64,000 bases of DNA from Chenopodium formosanum (lineage: Eukaryota; Streptophyta; Magnoliopsida; Caryophyllales; Amaranthaceae), in NCBI GenBank assembly GCA_024500155.1, contig CM044858.1, positions 25,262,286 through 25,326,285 of the forward strand. Reading direction: 5' to 3'. The notes below the pieces were generated by a model, which made no database searches, was not told the DNA's origin, and worked only from the letters and a program-made list of their open reading frames with translations. Every line of letters begins with the position of its first letter. Position 1 is the stretch's first letter. The position numbers were made by a program, and so were the translations under genes. Positions 61,548 through 64,000 of this stretch are shown in pieces.

Positions 61548-61640
61548 CTTAGCTTCAATGGTCGATAGAAAGGTCAGAGCACGCTTCAATGGAAAAATCG
61601 GAGTAAGCTTCAATGGAAGACTGAAAGTGGAAGGAAAATA
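61548..61640 (-). other. Possible 5' untranslated exon
   Basis: A minus-strand segment ending in the consensus donor AAG-GTAAGA at 61548. CTCTCT-rich sequence (GAGAGAGA on plus, 61650-61680) lies upstream, as is common at plant transcript starts. It contains an internal near-repeat (TCCATTGAAGC, twice). No protein is proposed. Confidence 0.3.
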
Positions 61641-62192
61641 TAAGAGGAAAGAGAAAGAGAGTAGGAAGAGAGAGAATTGGTTTGGGATATGGCTTAAATT
61701 TTAAGAGAGAGAATTGGTTTGACCTCAATAAGTTCAGAATCTCTCACATTTACTCAGTAGCATTTTCACAAACACTTGGTGTACATCTTAAAAAATGCAT
61801 GACTCCTCTCCTCTTTTTCACCTATAACTATTTTCATCTTCATCTCATATTCTCATCTAAATTAGTTTGTAAGATTTGAATCTTCATCTCACCTATAATT
61901 TTCTGGGTAAAAAGATTTGAATCTTCATTTCACCAATAATTAATTTCTGTATATAATTATTTGAAGCTTCTACCTCTCATTGTAATACAAGACATAAATA
62001 GATAGAAATAGAACATACATCAGTAATGGAGCAATTAAACTTAAAGGATGAATTTTTGTCACATTTTCTATGTGGCATTTTCACAAACAGTTGGTATACA
62101 TGTAAAAATTAGGTACTTCTTTTACCTCCATTGGATAACTTTCTAAGCAATAACAAAGATTAATAGATGGATAGAGAACAAACCTCAGAAAC

Positions 62193-62265
62193 CTGGAGAG
62201 CGGCTAATGATGTAGCCTCCATAAAGGCTGATTGTGTGCCACCATTATTAGTTCGAATTTCACAA
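62193..62265 (-). other. Weak exon-like segment
   Basis: The minus strand reads TNNGGTQSAFMEATSLAALQ up to a GT (CTCCAG-GTTTCT). The frame is open but short, and the acceptor is unclear. Family unknown. Confidence 0.2.
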
Positions 62266-62267
62266 AA

Positions 62268-62607
62268 AAATTGCATAACTGATCTTGTTTCTCAATAAAT
62301 CAAAGTGAAATTCCATCAATTCCACAAAACACAAACATCAACAACATTCAATTAGACAACAACTCCAGTATAATACAGAAATGCTAATTATAAATAACTT
62401 CAACTCAATCACTGCCACAAAAACATAAATGCTGAATAACAAAACCCCAAATTTCAATCAGAATACAACACATAATAATAAATTCCACCCACCCAACATT
62501 CAAAATTGAGTAAATATTGTTGTAATTGTACCTTAAATTGCATAATTGATCTTGTTTCTCAATAAATCAAAGTGAAATTCCATCAATTCCACAAAACACA
62601 AACATCA
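62268..62607. repeat. 73-bp direct repeat pair (offset 267 bp)
   Basis: The 73-bp segment 62268-62340 (starts AAATTGCATAACTGATCTTG) recurs at 62535-62607 with one substitution. It lies in the intron-like region downstream of the glycine-rich-protein exon, and weaker similarity continues after both copies (AACTCCAG...). It is a local tandem duplication of about 267 bp, partly eroded. Confidence 0.88.
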
Positions 62608-62687
62608 AGAAAACTCGCATTCTCGACACCAACCCAGAAAACTCCAGCAACTACAGTAGCATTCCTACCTAACTGAAATTCACCACT

Positions 62688-63083
62688 TCAATTAACAGTT
62701 ATTGAACACCCAGCAAAAGGGCAACAAATAATCACACCAGAATCAATCTCTAAATTGCCACTCCCTTTTATATACAAATCATTTGATAATTCTAAGCTAG
62801 AATTAAGCTTACAAACACTCTCAAGCGATCCAAAACCCCTAAGATCACCTTCACACGACGCCGAAGGCGGTAACGGCGGAAGCACCGGAGGTGGCGGCGT
62901 TGGAGGAGAGTAATCCCCATCAAATTGATACGAATTCTCAACCCCACTTCCAATAATCGAAAACCCATCATCATCATCATCATCATAAATTGAATCAATT
63001 GCAAAAGTATAATTCAAATTCAACCCAACTATAATAATCATTAAACCCACAAAAATTCCCAAATCTCTGCATATTCTCGACAT
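62688..63083 (-). pseudogene. First exon of a plant glycine-rich secreted/membrane protein (truncated)
   Basis: 131 codons from ATG at 63083 to TGA at 62688. Residues 1-29 are a hydrophobic signal peptide (GIFVGLMIIIVGLNLNYTFA). An Asp run follows at about 33-38, a proline-rich linker (SPPTPPPPVLPPLPPSAS) at about 60-77, and then a cysteine-containing module: CEGDLRGFGSLESVCK, NDLYIKGSGNLEI, CCPFAGCSITVN. This module matches the N-terminal domain of the large plant glycine-rich proteins typified by Arabidopsis At5g11700/At4g32920 (CDGDLGGIGSL...VCK...PIPGCSIAVN from family memory), which are over 1400 residues. Only the first exon is present; a GT inside ATAACTGTTAAT may be the donor. No downstream exon of the family is visible, so it is a captured fragment, though its start and promoter are intact. 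Confidence 0.72.
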
Positions 63084-63266
63084 TATAGTTCATGTAACTG
63101 ACAAAAATTGAAGCCCCAGAAACAAAATCAGAGTAAACCCTAATCAGAAACAATGATCAATTAGAATTGATAATAAATTAGCAATGCATTCATACAAATC
63201 TTATAAAAGTTTGCAATTATCCTATACAATCTTGCAACTAAATTCAGCTAGAGCAGATTGTAGTAT

Positions 63267-63341
63267 CCCACCACGTGCCAGATACATGCAAGCCTTTAGT
63301 CAGAACTAATTTCTCATCCACCACGTGGCAGGCACATGCAA
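63267..63341. promoter_or_regulatory. Twin G-box repeats upstream of the glycine-rich-protein exon
   Basis: Two near-copies of CCACCACGTGCCAGATACAT / CCACCACGTGGCAGGCACAT, about 25 bp each, at 63267-63291 and 63317-63341. Each contains CACGTG (63272-63277 and 63322-63327). The G-box binds plant bZIP and bHLH factors. They lie about 190-250 bp upstream of the ATG on the minus strand and inside the Helitron 5' end. Function is inferred from motif and position. Confidence 0.6.
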
Positions 63342-63493
63342 AAACTTTGGAGGGCAATATAGTCACGCCACTGTAGATAAGGATTTTCCAACACAAAATA
63401 CAGGGGCAAATTGGACCGTGCATTGTTCATAAGGAAATCCCTCATTTCAGCAGTTTTTCTTATTTATGATCCCCGGCTTTTATAGGGCAGGGA

Positions 63494-64000
63494 TTTTGAC
63501 GTTACAGGGCCCAGTTGCGAAAAGTCTTGAGACCCTAGGGGATACATCTTAGGGTGATATAATGACGTTTGGAACCATATATGACCCTTATATGTTACCA
63601 TAAATGTCCGTGGTAGAACTGAGGTCACGATATCGGTGCAAGTTTGGAACGGATAAATTGACTGTTTAAAGGCATATTGGATGGTTCCACCCACTCAATT
63701 GGACTCCCGGAGGGTATTAGGAACCATAGTGAACATCTCGACAATTTTTATTGCCGGTCGAAAAAGGTCAAAAAATTCCAAAATTGAAGGCTATAATCCA
63801 CGCTTTTTGAGGAATTTCGAGGTTACGAGGCCCGGTGGAGAAAAGTCTTGAGACCCTAGGGGATACATCTTAGGGTCATATAATGACATTTGGAACCATA
63901 TATGACCCTTATATGTTTTCATAAATGTCCGTGGTAGACTTGAGGTCACAATATCGGTGAAAGTTTGGAACGGGTAAATTAACTGTTTAAAGGAATATTT
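63494..64000. repeat. Satellite array block 7
   Basis: The array resumes in exact register after the Helitron (TTTTGACGTTACAGGGCCC) and runs to the window edge, about 1.6 A-type monomers. Confidence 0.95.

Larger units (their letters stand above)
52497..63493 (-). mobile_element. Helitron carrying gene fragments, ~11.0 kb
   Basis: On the minus strand the element starts TCCCTGCCCTATAAAAGCC and ends with a GC hairpin, ATAAACCCC and CTAG. The flanks are A on the 5' side and T on the 3' side. Removing 52497-63493 joins GCTTTTTGAGAAA to TTTTGACGTTACAGG, which is a normal satellite monomer with no base gained or lost, so insertion was precise, between A and T, and without target duplication. These are the defining Helitron features. 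No Rep/helicase ORF is visible, so it is non-autonomous. It carries fragments of at least two host genes in the same orientation as the element, a CT-rich supra-repeat near the 3' end, and a GCTGC minisatellite. Confidence 0.9.

Noticed and set aside
61513..61879. Plus-strand lysine-rich ORFs
   Set aside because: Short AT/GA-rich frames antisense to a probable 5' untranslated exon.

Overview
This is plant nuclear heterochromatin, probably from a eudicot (inferred from low GC, plant-type transposons and plant gene fragments; the species cannot be named). There are no bacterial features. About 35.6 kb of the 64 kb is one tandem satellite with a monomer of about 322 bp (roughly 110 copies). It lies in seven blocks: 1-10447, 16250-17598, 18716-19367, 20491-22900, 23885-42615, 50967-52496 and 63494-64000. 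The array is organised into several higher-order repeats of 2, 4, 6, 7 and about 14 monomers, and contains at least three monomer subfamilies. A 100-bp N gap at 33901-34000 is flanked by indel-rich sequence.

Five transposable elements and one unclassified insertion interrupt the satellite. (1) A complete Ty1/copia LTR retrotransposon on the minus strand, 42616-50966, has a 5-bp target duplication, a tRNA-iMet type primer-binding site, a polypurine tract and a decayed pol. (2) A truncated copy of the same element, 10448-16249, sits in a near-identical satellite context. (3,4) Two non-autonomous hAT elements, 17599-18715 and 19368-20490, have 8-bp target duplications at the same satellite site. 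(5) A Helitron on the minus strand, 52497-63493 (about 11 kb), lies precisely between A and T of a satellite monomer. (6) An insertion of about 1 kb at 22901-23885 resembles part of an LTR and carries a TATA box.

The Helitron is the most interesting object. Its 3' end has a 6-bp-stem GC hairpin followed by CTAG, and its 5' end is TC. Removing it restores a satellite monomer base for base. Its 3' third is a CT-rich supra-repeat of about 4 kb. The rest carries minus-strand gene fragments with splice signals: a frameshifted piece of the proteasome subunit alpha-5 gene, the first exon of a plant glycine-rich (CEGDL...GCSI) secreted or membrane protein, and several exons from genes I do not recognise. 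No complete functional protein-coding gene can be supported in the window.
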